Assembly (NCBI GenBank): GCA_002706985.1
Contig: PAKP01000071.1
Location: 39,724 to 103,723, forward strand
Direction: 5' to 3'
DNA length: 64,000 bases
DNA from: Sneathiella sp.
Lineage (GTDB): Bacteria; Pseudomonadota; Alphaproteobacteria; Sneathiellales; Sneathiellaceae
Shown here piece by piece: positions 1 through 8,577 of the stretch. Position 1 is the stretch's first letter; every line of letters starts with the position of its first letter. The notes under the pieces are model-generated. The model made no database searches. It had not been told where the DNA came from and was given only the letters and a program-made list of their open reading frames with translations. A program made the translations under genes and the position numbers.

Positions 1-3
1 CAA

Positions 4-1221
4 ATGTATAATGGGAGAAAATTAACATTCGGCCTTGCCGCCATTGCCGCCATGGGAATGGTCGCAACGTCGGCATTTGCCGACAAAATGTATGGGCCAG
101 GTGTAACGGATGACTCTATCAAGCTTGGAAATACCATGCCGTATAGTGGTCCGGCCGCCGCATATGGTCAGATTGGTAAATCGACCGCTGCCTATTTCGA
201 TAAGATCAACAAGGAAAACGGCGGTGTAAACGGCCGCAAGATCGAGTTTATCTCTCTGGATGACGGCTATAGCCCACCAAAAACCAAAGAGCAGGTTCGT
301 AAGCTTGTTGAACAGGACGAAGTTCTGCTCATTTTTGAAAGCCTGGGGACACCAACAAACTCGGCTATTCATAACTATATGAATCAGAAGGAAATTCCGC
401 AGCTGTTCGTCGCCACCGGTGCAACGAAGTGGGGCGATCCTGAAAACTTCCCATGGACGATGGGCTGGCAGCCAAGCTATCAGACAGAAGGACAGTTGTT
501 CGGCGCCTATATCATGGAAAATGTGACGGATCCGAAAGTAGCCATTCTTTATCAGAATGACGATTATGGTAAGGACTATGTTCACGGTCTGAAAGAGTTT
601 TTGGGTGACAAGGCTGATTCCATCATTGTTGCAGAGGAAAGCTACGAAGTTACCGACCCGACGATCAACTCACAGATGATCAAGCTTAAAGACAGCGGTG
701 CAAACGTCTTCTTTAACGTTTCCACACCGAAGTTCGCGGCGCAGGCTGTCAAAAAATTCCGGGAATTGAACTGGGATGCCGTTTTCCTGAACAACTCTGT
801 TTCTAACTCTGTTGGTGCGGTTTACAAACCGGCTGGGCTGGAAAACTCGAAAGGTATCGTTTCTCTGATGTACTATATGGACATCACCGATCCGGCGAAT
901 TTCGAGTCAGAAGCTTACAAGAAATGGTCAAAATTCATGGATGAATACTATCCGGATGGTGATAAAACGAGCGCGTTTACCGCCTACGGATATTTGGTCG
1001 GTCAGACGATGGAACAGGTTTTGAAGCAGGCTGGTGACAATCTGACACGTGAAAACGTTATGAAAGAAGCAGCCAATCTGGACCTGGAACTCGATATGAT
1101 GCTGCCAGGCATTAAAATCCAGACCGGACCGAATGACTTCTTCCCGATTGAAGCCATGATGCCGGTTGAGTTTAACGGCGAGAAGTTTTCTTCGCTGGGT
1201 AAGGTTGTCTCTGTAAACTAA
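4..1221 (+). CDS. Branched-chain amino acid-type ABC transporter, periplasmic solute-binding protein
   Basis: Periplasmic binding protein of the LivK/HAAT family; it would hand a small solute to a LivHM-type permease encoded to the left of the window. Residues 1-26 form a Sec signal peptide (Arg-Lys, hydrophobic core, cleavage after AFA). The mature part opens with the family's GNTMPYSGPAAAYG segment, and 405 residues is the usual length. The ATG at position 4 is the only start visible; the window begins too close to check a ribosome site or a longer N-terminus. A terminator follows directly, so it is probably the last gene of its operon. The ligand cannot be read from sequence. Confidence 0.88.
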   Translation: MYNGRKLTFGLAAIAAMGMVATSAFADKMYGPGVTDDSIKLGNTMPYSGPAAAYGQIGKSTAAYFDKINKENGGVNGRKIEFISLDDGYSPPKTKEQVRKLVEQDEVLLIFESLGTPTNSAIHNYMNQKEIPQLFVATGATKWGDPENFPWTMGWQPSYQTEGQLFGAYIMENVTDPKVAILYQNDDYGKDYVHGLKEFLGDKADSIIVAEESYEVTDPTINSQMIKLKDSGANVFFNVSTPKFAAQAVKKFRELNWDAVFLNNSVSNSVGAVYKPAGLENSKGIVSLMYYMDITDPANFESEAYKKWSKFMDEYYPDGDKTSAFTAYGYLVGQTMEQVLKQAGDNLTRENVMKEAANLDLELDMMLPGIKIQTGPNDFFPIEAMMPVEFNGEKFSSLGKVVSVN

Positions 1222-1243
1222 TCAGATATCTAACCTGAATAAG

Positions 1244-1278
1244 AAAGGGCAGGGGATAATTCCTCTGCCCTTTTTTTA
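1244..1278. terminator. Rho-independent, probably bidirectional terminator
   Basis: The stem GGGCAGGGG / CCTCTGCCC (one G-T pair) is followed by seven T residues on the plus strand and preceded by A residues that become U on the minus strand. It lies between two convergent genes, the solute-binding protein and the alcohol dehydrogenase, and can end both transcripts. Confidence 0.85.
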
Positions 1279-1284
1279 TTATGA

Positions 1285-2343
1285 CTATTTGTGAGGGCTG
1301 AGGACGACCCGACCCTTTATCTTGCCTGCATGAAGATCTGTCAGGGCACTATTGGCGTCATCCAATGGTCGGACTTCATACGGTATTGGAGCCACTTTCC
1401 CTGCCCGCACAAGTGCCATCATTTCATGCATTTCTTCAAGAGATCCAACATAGGATCCTTGTATCGTCCGCATCATGAGCGGCAGCATGGCAATCGACAG
1501 CGGCATTGAATCCCCGTAAAGACCAACGGTTACCATATGACCGCCTTTTCTTAAGCCATTAAATCCGAAAAGCGCCGTAGCGGGGGCACCGACAAAATCG
1601 ATAGCGCCCGCAGCGCCGCCGTTTGTAATTTCTTGAAGCTTGGCGAGGGCTGCATCAGGATCGCTGTTATCGATGGTTTCATGTGCGCCGGACTGACGGG
1701 CGACAGCGCGTTTCGTATCATCAATGTCCGCCACGATGATCTTCGCCTTGACGACACTGGAGGCGAAATGAACCGCCGACAGCCCGACGCCGCCGGCACC
1801 AATAATGACAAGGTGGTCATTCTCGCTCAGGTGAGAGAGTTTCTTGAGGGCACTGTAAGCCGTCAGGCCGGAGCAGGCATAGGTACAGGCAAGTTCGGTG
1901 GGAACACCGTCATAGGGGATGAGATATTTTGGATGCGGCGCAATTACCTCATCCGCATATCCGCCGTTATAGCGGGTGCCGACGGTTTGCGGGGCCATGC
2001 AGAGAAGCTCATTACCTGCCCGACAGACATTGCATTTACCGCAACCGATCCAGGGAAAGACAATGCGCTTATCTCCAATTTCCACGCCTTCTGCTTCTGG
2101 ACCCAGCGCGGCCACTTCTCCGACTACTTCGTGACCCAGGGTGAAAGGGAGCGACATGCGTTGCAGGAGGTCCATCTTCTGCCCTCCGCCAAGATCGAAG
2201 AACCCCTCCCAGATATGAAGGTCACTATGGCAGACGCCGCAGGCAGAGACTTTCAATAATACCTGTGTACCGGTTGGCTCAGGCGTCGGGTAATCGCGAG
2301 CCTGTAAAGGCTCTCCAAACTGGATTATCTGCTGGCAATGCAT
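1285..2343 (-). CDS. Zinc-dependent alcohol dehydrogenase (MDR superfamily)
   Basis: NAD(P)-dependent medium-chain alcohol/aldehyde oxidoreductase. Visible features are the catalytic zinc ligands in CGVCHSDLH and GHE (near residues 36-70), the four-Cys structural zinc lobe CGKCNVCRAGNELLC, and the Rossmann motif GAGGVG. About 352 residues is normal. A GTG immediately precedes the ATG; I chose the ATG at 2343 because a GGGAGG ribosome site lies at good spacing, but the GTG is possible. It stands alone between a terminator and an unrelated gene, so the substrate is unknown. Zinc ADH membership is secure; the precise alcohol is not. Confidence 0.88.
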   Translation of the reverse strand: MHCQQIIQFGEPLQARDYPTPEPTGTQVLLKVSACGVCHSDLHIWEGFFDLGGGQKMDLLQRMSLPFTLGHEVVGEVAALGPEAEGVEIGDKRIVFPWIGCGKCNVCRAGNELLCMAPQTVGTRYNGGYADEVIAPHPKYLIPYDGVPTELACTYACSGLTAYSALKKLSHLSENDHLVIIGAGGVGLSAVHFASSVVKAKIIVADIDDTKRAVARQSGAHETIDNSDPDAALAKLQEITNGGAAGAIDFVGAPATALFGFNGLRKGGHMVTVGLYGDSMPLSIAMLPLMMRTIQGSYVGSLEEMHEMMALVRAGKVAPIPYEVRPLDDANSALTDLHAGKIKGRVVLSPHK

Positions 2344-2500
2344 CACTGTTCCTCCCTTATTCTTATTTGATTAGTGTCACCGTGATGCTAGCGCTTTTCG
2401 CACAGGACGACCAGAGTTTCTAAGGTGATTTATAGAATGCACATTGCCGTACATTATGGGTGTCGGAAGGAGAGAAGGCGGGCTGTAAATGATGGAAGAG

Positions 2501-2842
2501 CTAAGATTGGAGCCGATTTTCGTATATGTATCGTCCGTCGCGCAGTTCCGAGAAAAATTCTTTCACAGCTGGGTGTGAGATGGGTTTGCCGCTGTCATCA
2601 ATCAGCAAATTTTGCTCTGAGACATACGCCTCATATGTCGTTTGCGCATTCTCCGCGAACAGATGGTAATATGGTTGGTCTTTCTTTGGCCGGACTTCCT
2701 CTGGAATGGATTGCCACCATTCCTCGCTGTTGCTGAACGTGGGGTCTACATCGTAAATCACGCCGCGAAACGGGTATACCCGGTGCTTCACGATTTGCCC
2801 GATCGAAAATTTGGCGGCTCTGACATTTGAATCTTTGTCCAT
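2501..2842 (-). CDS. hspQ: HspQ / YccV-like hemimethylated-DNA-binding domain protein
   Basis: Small cytoplasmic protein of 113 residues. The segment from KFSIGQIVKHRVYPFRGVIY to QPYYHLFAEN is the YccV/HspQ barrel domain. In enterobacteria HspQ binds hemimethylated DNA and acts as a specificity factor for Lon; transfer of that role to this organism is inference. The family often precedes a longer fusion; here only the single domain is present. It is 88 nt downstream of the acyl-CoA synthetase on the same strand and could be co-transcribed with it. Confidence 0.87.
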   Translation of the reverse strand: MDKDSNVRAAKFSIGQIVKHRVYPFRGVIYDVDPTFSNSEEWWQSIPEEVRPKKDQPYYHLFAENAQTTYEAYVSEQNLLIDDSGKPISHPAVKEFFSELRDGRYIYENRLQS

Positions 2843-2930
2843 AGGCCGCCATCATAATGCAGTTTGATCCTCGGGCAAGACTTGAAAGCAGAGATTTGTG
2901 TATAGTCTCTTATATATAAGGCGAAGGCTT

Positions 2931-4478
2931 CTATACGATCTTGTTCTTTTTATCTCCCCAGTAACGATCCCGGAGTAACCGCTTATATAGCTTGCCTGTC
3001 GGCAGTCGCGGTAATTGCTCCTCGAAATCGAAGGAACGGGGGCATTTTTGGGGAGAGAGATGTTCATGACAAAATTCAGAGAGTTCTGTAGCAAGCTCCT
3101 CTCCCGGAGTGGTGCCGGGCATCGGCTGGATAACCGCCTTTACCTCTTCACCGAAGTCCTCGTTCGGGACACCAAAAACCGCCGCATCGGCCACCTTCGG
3201 ATGGGTGATCAGTAGATTCTCGCATTCCTGCGGGTAAATATTCACACCACCTGACACAATCATAAAGGTTGCACGATCGGTCAGGTAGAGAAATCCATCC
3301 TCATCAATGTAGCCCATATCGCCGACCGTACTCATGGTACCATCCGGAGAGAGTGCTTCTTTCGTTCGCTCCGGATCATTGAAATATTCAAATTCGGTGG
3401 CTGTCTTGAACCAGACGGTGCCGGACGTCCCCGTTGGGCAAGGGTTCATTTCTTCATCAAGAATATGCAAGTCTCCCAGGAGGACTTTTCCGACGGAGCC
3501 CGGATGGGCAAGCCATTCTTCACTGTTACAGGCGGTGAAGCCCAGACCTTCCGTGGCGCCGTAATACTCGTGAATAATCGGGCCCCACCAGTCTATCATG
3601 TCCTTCTTGACCTGTACTGGGCAAGGGGCAGCTGCATGAATTGCGACTTCCAAGGAGGAGGTATCCGCACGCTTGCGCACCTCTTCGGGTAACTTCAGCA
3701 TGCGTGAAAACATGGTGGGGACAAGCTGACTGTGTGTCACCTTATACTTTGAAATCAGGTCGAGATATTTCTCCGGATCGAAACGTTCCATGATGATAAC
3801 GGTGCCGCCAAACCGGATCGTGAAATTGACGGCGGCTTGCGGCGCGGAATGATAAAGGGGGGCCGGGGACAGATAAATCATATCTTCCCGATACTGCCAA
3901 AGCTTCTGCAGGAAGATATACAGCGGGATCTGATCCAGCGGATGATTGTCCGGCATAGGGCGGAGGATGCCCTTCGGCTGCCCGGTCGTGCCTGATGAGT
4001 AAAGCATTGATAGTCCGAGCTTTTCATTTTCAAGCGGAGTTGTCGGGCAGTCTGCAGTTGCTTCCTGAAGATTGATGAACTGATCGTCCGTCTCTCCATC
4101 AACCACAATGCCGAGTTTCACATTCGGGCATGATCTCAAGGCTTCTTTCGCGACGGAGCGTTTCGCGTCAGATGTGATGAGAATTTTTGATTCACTATTG
4201 TTGATGATATAGGCAAGCTCTTCTGCCGTGAGATAGGAATTTATGCAGGTGTAATAGAGACCGCTTCTTTCTCCTGCGCCACAGCTTTCAAGATACCAGG
4301 CATTGTTTTCCATAAAAATCGCATAATGATCGCGCTGCTGCAGTCCTTGTTGCTGCAGGAAATGGGCGAGCTTGTTTGTTCTTGCTTCATAGTCGCGGTA
4401 TGTAACGATGTCACCTGATGATGCCATGATAAATGCCGGCCGATCAGGGTTTTCCAGTGCATATTTCCCCGGATACAT
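2931..4478 (-). CDS. Acyl-CoA synthetase (AMP-binding, FadD/Acs-like)
   Basis: ATP-dependent ligase that activates a carboxylic acid to its CoA thioester through an acyl-adenylate. Core motifs are present in order: the P-loop-like YSSGTTGQPKG, YYGATEG, VGDMGYIDEDGFLYLTDR, and the C-terminal lysine loop LPTGKLYKR. The reading frame is open a further 60 codons upstream, but that stretch has no family character. The ATG at 4478 has a GGGAGGG ribosome site and starts the conserved MYPGKYA segment, giving 515 residues. Chain-length specificity cannot be decided. A 13-bp palindrome lies about 70 bp upstream. Confidence 0.88.
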   Translation of the reverse strand: MYPGKYALENPDRPAFIMASSGDIVTYRDYEARTNKLAHFLQQQGLQQRDHYAIFMENNAWYLESCGAGERSGLYYTCINSYLTAEELAYIINNSESKILITSDAKRSVAKEALRSCPNVKLGIVVDGETDDQFINLQEATADCPTTPLENEKLGLSMLYSSGTTGQPKGILRPMPDNHPLDQIPLYIFLQKLWQYREDMIYLSPAPLYHSAPQAAVNFTIRFGGTVIIMERFDPEKYLDLISKYKVTHSQLVPTMFSRMLKLPEEVRKRADTSSLEVAIHAAAPCPVQVKKDMIDWWGPIIHEYYGATEGLGFTACNSEEWLAHPGSVGKVLLGDLHILDEEMNPCPTGTSGTVWFKTATEFEYFNDPERTKEALSPDGTMSTVGDMGYIDEDGFLYLTDRATFMIVSGGVNIYPQECENLLITHPKVADAAVFGVPNEDFGEEVKAVIQPMPGTTPGEELATELSEFCHEHLSPQKCPRSFDFEEQLPRLPTGKLYKRLLRDRYWGDKKNKIV

Positions 4479-4549
4479 ATTGCTGCCCTCCCTTTTTATT
4501 ATTCCCGACTTTTTTTGAGAACTTTTAGAAAATGATATGTTCCACGGGG

Positions 4550-4562
4550 AGTTGCTGCAACT
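4550..4562. promoter_or_regulatory. 13-bp palindrome AGTTGCTGCAACT upstream of the acyl-CoA synthetase
   Basis: A perfect inverted repeat with six-base arms around a central T. It sits in the 250-bp divergent gap between the acyl-CoA synthetase (minus) and wecE (plus), in the position expected for an operator. No regulator is encoded beside it, so the binding protein is unknown and chance occurrence is possible. The remainder of the gap (4479-4730) shows no gene and no clear promoter that I can defend. Confidence 0.3.
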
Positions 4563-4730
4563 GTTTTTCAAGTCGTTATCCCATGGCTTTGGCGCCTTCA
4601 CTTTCTTTTTACAAAATTCTGCATAGAATTGGATTCTTGTGCTAGGTAGTTTTGGCATAATACAGTCCAGAGTAAGTCAGCTCGTTTCAACCTGAGTGCG
4701 CAATTTGATTTTTTGACAAGAAGGCAGGAA

Positions 4731-5861
4731 ATGATTCCGTTTAATAAACCTTATCTTACAGGTAATGAAGCTGACTATATTCAACGGTCGCTCCTGGCTG
4801 GTCATGTAGCCGGTGATGGCAACTTCTCCAAGGACTGTCATCGGTGGCTGGAGAAGAATACCGGTGTAACCAAGGCATTGCTGACGCATTCCTGCACGGG
4901 TGCGTTGGATATTGCGGCACTTCTGTCCGGTGTCAAGCAGGGCGATGAGGTCATTCTTCCGTCCTTTACCTTTGTCTCGACAGCGAATGCGTTCGTTCTT
5001 TGTGGGGCAACGCCCGTGTTTGTGGATATACGGCCGGATACACAGAATATTGATGAAACGCTTATCGAAGACGCGATCACAGAGCGCACCAAGGCGATCG
5101 TTCCGGTCCACTATGCCGGCGTGGGCTGCGAGATGGATGCCATTATGGACATTGCGAAACGTCATGACCTGCTGGTCATTGAAGATGCGGCTCAGGGGCT
5201 CATGTCAACCTATAAAGGGCGCCCGCTTGGTGCTATCGGTGATATGGGTGCGTTCTCCTTTCATGAAACGAAGAATATCATTGCGGGCGAGGGCGGAGCC
5301 TTGTTACTGCGGGATAAGACTTTTGTTGAAAGAGCAGAAATTATCCGGGAGAAGGGCACCAATAGGCAACAGTTCTTCCGCGGTCAGGTTGATAAATACA
5401 CATGGAGCGATGTTGGCTCCTCCTATCTGCCGAGCGATATGAATGCGGCATTTTTGATGGCGCAGCTTGATCAGGCAGAGAAGATAACTGAGGCGCGTCT
5501 TAACATCTGGAACCGGTATTATGACGCGTTGAAAGTTCTTGAAGATAAAGGCCTGGCCCGGCTGCCAAAAATCCCGCAGGAATGCACGCATAATGGCCAT
5601 ATGTTCTATCTTCTGTTGCCGGATCTGGAGAGCCGGACCGACTTCATCGCATTTCTGAAGGAAAATGATATTCATGCCTATTTTCACTATGTTCCATTGC
5701 ATAGTTCGCCGAAGGGGCTTAAATCCAGCAGGGCGCATGGAGATTTGAAAAATACGATTGAAACGGCAGAGAGGCTGGTCAGGCTTCCGCTTTTTGGGGA
5801 TTTATCTGAGGAAGATCAGAACTTCGTTGTTTCGAAAATTCTGTCCTATTTCGGCGTGTAA
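4731..5861 (+). CDS. wecE: dTDP-4-amino-4,6-dideoxygalactose transaminase (WecE/RffA-type, DegT family)
   Basis: PLP-dependent sugar aminotransferase; in enterobacteria WecE converts dTDP-4-keto-6-deoxyglucose to dTDP-4-amino-4,6-dideoxygalactose for enterobacterial common antigen. The match is close to E. coli WecE as I remember it: MIPFN start, GDEVI.PS.TFVSTANAFVL, VDIRPDTQNIDETLIEDAIT, IREKGTNR.QFFRGQVDKYTW. The PLP lysine is K181 in FHETKN. Start is the ATG at 4731, preceded by AAGGCAGGA; an upstream in-frame TTG at 4713 is less likely. No other nucleotide-sugar genes lie nearby, which is unusual for this family. About 377 residues is full length. Confidence 0.88.
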   Translation: MIPFNKPYLTGNEADYIQRSLLAGHVAGDGNFSKDCHRWLEKNTGVTKALLTHSCTGALDIAALLSGVKQGDEVILPSFTFVSTANAFVLCGATPVFVDIRPDTQNIDETLIEDAITERTKAIVPVHYAGVGCEMDAIMDIAKRHDLLVIEDAAQGLMSTYKGRPLGAIGDMGAFSFHETKNIIAGEGGALLLRDKTFVERAEIIREKGTNRQQFFRGQVDKYTWSDVGSSYLPSDMNAAFLMAQLDQAEKITEARLNIWNRYYDALKVLEDKGLARLPKIPQECTHNGHMFYLLLPDLESRTDFIAFLKENDIHAYFHYVPLHSSPKGLKSSRAHGDLKNTIETAERLVRLPLFGDLSEEDQNFVVSKILSYFGV

Positions 5862-5935
5862 TGTGAACTATTTCGGGCGTCTTGAAACCGTCCGATTATA
5901 CTTAACGCTGGTTTTCAGTTTCTTGAGCATCCGTA

Positions 5936-7453
5936 TCAGGCGTTCAGGCGAAGGTCTTCTTGTTGCGCCTGCATCCAGCTATCAAGGTCGGATAGTTGAT
6001 TGCTTGTCATCCCGATACCCAATTTACTCCGTCGCCAGATGATGTCGTCGGCACATTGCGCCCATTCCTGAGTCATCAGATACCAAACTTCCTTTTCGTA
6101 AAGTCCATTGCCAAAGTGGCGGCCCAAATCGCTTTCAGAAGTAGCATCCCCTAAAAGGATATATAATTGCGTTCCATAGGCGCGGAGCAGGCGGATTGCC
6201 TGATGGGTATCAAGAAACGGATATTTTTTCCGGACCAGCGCGAGAAGATCTGAGAAACCCTCCATCGGGAAATCGCCCCCCGGAAGCGGTGCTTCTGCCG
6301 TCCAGGAGGCCTTCCTGGCGCCAAGTTTCTCCTCTACTTTTTCAAGAACGGCTTCTGCCAGTCTGCGGTAAGTTGTAATTTTCCCGCCGAAGATGTTCAG
6401 GAATAAAGCGCTGTCCGTATCAGATTGCCATCTCAGAACATAATCACGTGTCGCCTCTTGAGCTTTGCTGGCCCCATCATCGACAAGCGGGCGTACCGCG
6501 GAATAGGTCCAGACGACATCAGAGCTTTTCACCGGATTCTTCAGATATTCACTGGCGGCATCGCATAGATATGAAATTTCCGCTTCGCTGATGCTCACAT
6601 TGCCCGGATCGCCATTGTAATCCCTATCAGTCGTGCCAATCAGGGTATAGTCCTGCTCATAGGGGATAACGAAGATGATACGTTCATCTTCGTTCTGGAA
6701 TATATAGCATTCGTCATGACCATAAAGCTTGGGAACGACGATATGACTGCCCTGGACAAGACGGACATTATGCGACGAAGTATTATTTGTTGCTACGTCA
6801 ATGACGCCGTCAACCCATGGACCCGCAGCGTTTATAATCATCCGGGCCGTTCTGGTTTTTGTTTCTCCTGTCTGGCTGTCTTTCGTTGTTATGTGCCAAA
6901 GGTCATTTTTCTGTTCGGCGGCTATGCATTTGGTTCGCGGCTCAATGACCGCGCCATGGGCGGCGGCGTCCATGGCGTTCAATATTACCAAACGGGAATC
7001 GTCCACCCAGCAATCTGAATATTCGAAGCCCTTAGAAAATTCTTCTTTGAGAGACTTTCCCGGGGTTGCCTTTCTAAGGTCCAGCGTTTTTGTCGCCGGG
7101 AGCTTCTTGCGTCCGCCAAGGTGATCATAAAGGAAGAGGCCTAGGCGCAGCAGCCAGGCGGGACGCAGCCCTTTATGGTGTGGAAGCACAAAGCGCAATG
7201 GCCAGATAATATGCGGCGCATTCGACCAAAGCACCTCACGCTCGGAGAGCGCCTTCTGAACCAGGCGAAACTCGTAATGCTCAAGATAGCGAAGACCGCC
7301 ATGAACGAGCTTTGTCGACCCGGAGGATGTGCCGCTCGCGAGATCATTCATTTCGCATAGAGCGACAGAATAGCCACGGCCTGCCGCATCACGTGCAATG
7401 CCGCAGCCATTTATACCTCCACCAATAACAAACAGGTCAAATTCTGCGGTCAT
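5936..7453 (-). CDS. glpD: Aerobic glycerol-3-phosphate dehydrogenase GlpD
   Basis: FAD-dependent membrane-associated enzyme oxidising sn-glycerol 3-phosphate to dihydroxyacetone phosphate and feeding electrons to quinone. The N-terminus carries the FAD dinucleotide motif VIGGGINGCGIARDAAGRG, then SSGSTKLVHGGLRYLE, both diagnostic of GlpD. The C-terminal helical domain is intact; about 505 residues matches the family. The ATG at 7453 is preferred over an immediately preceding TTG. It lies 133 nt downstream of glpR on the same strand, with three AACGAA-type repeats upstream that are candidate GlpR sites. Confidence 0.95.
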   Translation of the reverse strand: MTAEFDLFVIGGGINGCGIARDAAGRGYSVALCEMNDLASGTSSGSTKLVHGGLRYLEHYEFRLVQKALSEREVLWSNAPHIIWPLRFVLPHHKGLRPAWLLRLGLFLYDHLGGRKKLPATKTLDLRKATPGKSLKEEFSKGFEYSDCWVDDSRLVILNAMDAAAHGAVIEPRTKCIAAEQKNDLWHITTKDSQTGETKTRTARMIINAAGPWVDGVIDVATNNTSSHNVRLVQGSHIVVPKLYGHDECYIFQNEDERIIFVIPYEQDYTLIGTTDRDYNGDPGNVSISEAEISYLCDAASEYLKNPVKSSDVVWTYSAVRPLVDDGASKAQEATRDYVLRWQSDTDSALFLNIFGGKITTYRRLAEAVLEKVEEKLGARKASWTAEAPLPGGDFPMEGFSDLLALVRKKYPFLDTHQAIRLLRAYGTQLYILLGDATSESDLGRHFGNGLYEKEVWYLMTQEWAQCADDIIWRRSKLGIGMTSNQLSDLDSWMQAQQEDLRLNA

Positions 7454-7497
7454 CAAGCCCCGCTTTCCTGAAATGCGAATTCACTGAATTATCGCTC

Positions 7498-7550
7498 ATA
7501 ACGAAGAATAATAAGCTATATATGAAACGAAAAAGAAAATAAAACGAAAA
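7498..7550. promoter_or_regulatory. Candidate GlpR operator repeats upstream of glpD
   Basis: Two exact copies of AAACGAAAA lie at 7525-7533 and 7542-7550, 17 bp apart, and a third related AACGAAG lies at 7499-7505. Read on the glpD strand they are TTTTCGTTT repeats. DeoR-family repressors, including GlpR, bind repeated TTCGTT-type half-sites, and glpR is the adjacent gene. Related single elements occur upstream of glpR (ACGAAAGA near 8402) and upstream of glpK (TTTCGTGAAA near 13057). Assignment is inference. Confidence 0.5.
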
Positions 7551-7586
7551 TATCGCTCGCAAGACTCATTTCTGATTTAAGAAGGA

Positions 7587-8351
7587 TCAAGGGGCGACTT
7601 CGATCACCCGGACATCGCCTTCCGCACAGATTTGGCGAATTGATGGCTCCGTAACGCGGTCGGTAATCAGAGTATCCACTTGAGCGATCCGGGCGATTTT
7701 TACGGGCGCCCGGCGGGCATATTTCGTCGAGTCGGCAACAAGGATTACATGGCGGGCGTTTGCTATGATGGCTTGGGCAACCTTGACCTCACGAAAATCA
7801 AAGTCAAGGAGAGAGCCGTCGGGATCAATGGCAGAGGCACCGATCACGGCATAATCAACGCGAAACTGGTTGATGAAATCAATGGCGGCCTCGCCAACAA
7901 TGCCGCCGTCTGAATGACGGACGACACCGCCGGCAATGGCGACTTCGATTGACGGATAAAGCCGTAAGTTATTTGCAACATTAATGTTATTCGTAACGAC
8001 CATCAGGCCTTTGTGGTTGACCAGGCTGTGCCCCACCGCTTCCGTTGTTGTTCCGATATTGATAAAAAGGGAGGAATGATCCGGGATGATTTTGGCCGTT
8101 TCCTCTCCGATGGCGGCTTTTTCTGCGGCGGCTATCTGCCGTCTCGCTTCATATTCAACATTTTCATTAGCTTCCGGAAAGAGAGCGCCACCATGGAAGC
8201 GAACAAGCACCCGGTTGGCGCAGAGGCTGTTCAGATCCATCCGGATGGTTTGAGGGGTGATATCAAAATGCGCGGCCAGGTCATCTACCTGCACTCGTCC
8301 ACGCGACTTGGCGATTTCAACAATTTCTGCCTGACGCTCGGTCAGATGCAT
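7587..8351 (-). CDS. glpR: Glycerol-3-phosphate regulon repressor, DeoR family (GlpR)
   Basis: Transcriptional repressor with an N-terminal DeoR winged helix (LTERQAEIVEIAKSRGRVQV, then HFDITPQTIRMDLNSL) and a C-terminal sugar-phosphate-sensing domain (NIGTTTEAVGHSL, GGVVRHSDGGIVG, FRVDYAVIGASAID). About 254 residues is standard. The frame is open eight codons further up, but the ATG at 8351 has a GGGGGA site at correct spacing and begins the conserved MHLTERQ. Location between glpD and glpK supports control of glycerol catabolism; the effector is expected to be glycerol 3-phosphate. Confidence 0.88.
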   Translation of the reverse strand: MHLTERQAEIVEIAKSRGRVQVDDLAAHFDITPQTIRMDLNSLCANRVLVRFHGGALFPEANENVEYEARRQIAAAEKAAIGEETAKIIPDHSSLFINIGTTTEAVGHSLVNHKGLMVVTNNINVANNLRLYPSIEVAIAGGVVRHSDGGIVGEAAIDFINQFRVDYAVIGASAIDPDGSLLDFDFREVKVAQAIIANARHVILVADSTKYARRAPVKIARIAQVDTLITDRVTEPSIRQICAEGDVRVIEVAP

Positions 8352-8577
8352 GAAAGGTTCCCCCGTTTTTTGCATGAGTATACTGTCTATATCGCGTCAA
8401 TACGAAAGAAAACTGAAAAAGATACCTCTGGAGAAGAATTTAGAACTCATAAGGATGCTTCTGGTATTTGCATATGCCATGCCTTACTACTTTCTTGTGA
8501 GAAGCGCGCAAGCGGAATAAAAAACGACGCAAACAGGGAGTCTGAGGAACATCTGGTTCCGATACATTGCAGACAGA

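Noticed and set aside
22..585. 187-codon minus-strand frame at the window start
   Set aside because: Shadow of the solute-binding protein gene; its predicted protein has no family features.
1633..2259. 208-codon plus-strand frame opposite the alcohol dehydrogenase
   Set aside because: Its complement encodes a complete zinc ADH with all motifs; the plus frame has no recognisable protein.
4479..4658. 60-codon N-terminal extension of the acyl-CoA synthetase
   Set aside because: The conserved domain begins at the ATG at 4478, which has a strong ribosome site; the extension lacks any family similarity.
8376..8577. Possible Moco/tungsten riboswitch or ModE-type site before tupB
   Set aside because: Only a five-base hairpin (GGAAC/GTTCC near 8546-8560) was found; no riboswitch-like multi-stem pattern or ModE palindrome could be supported.
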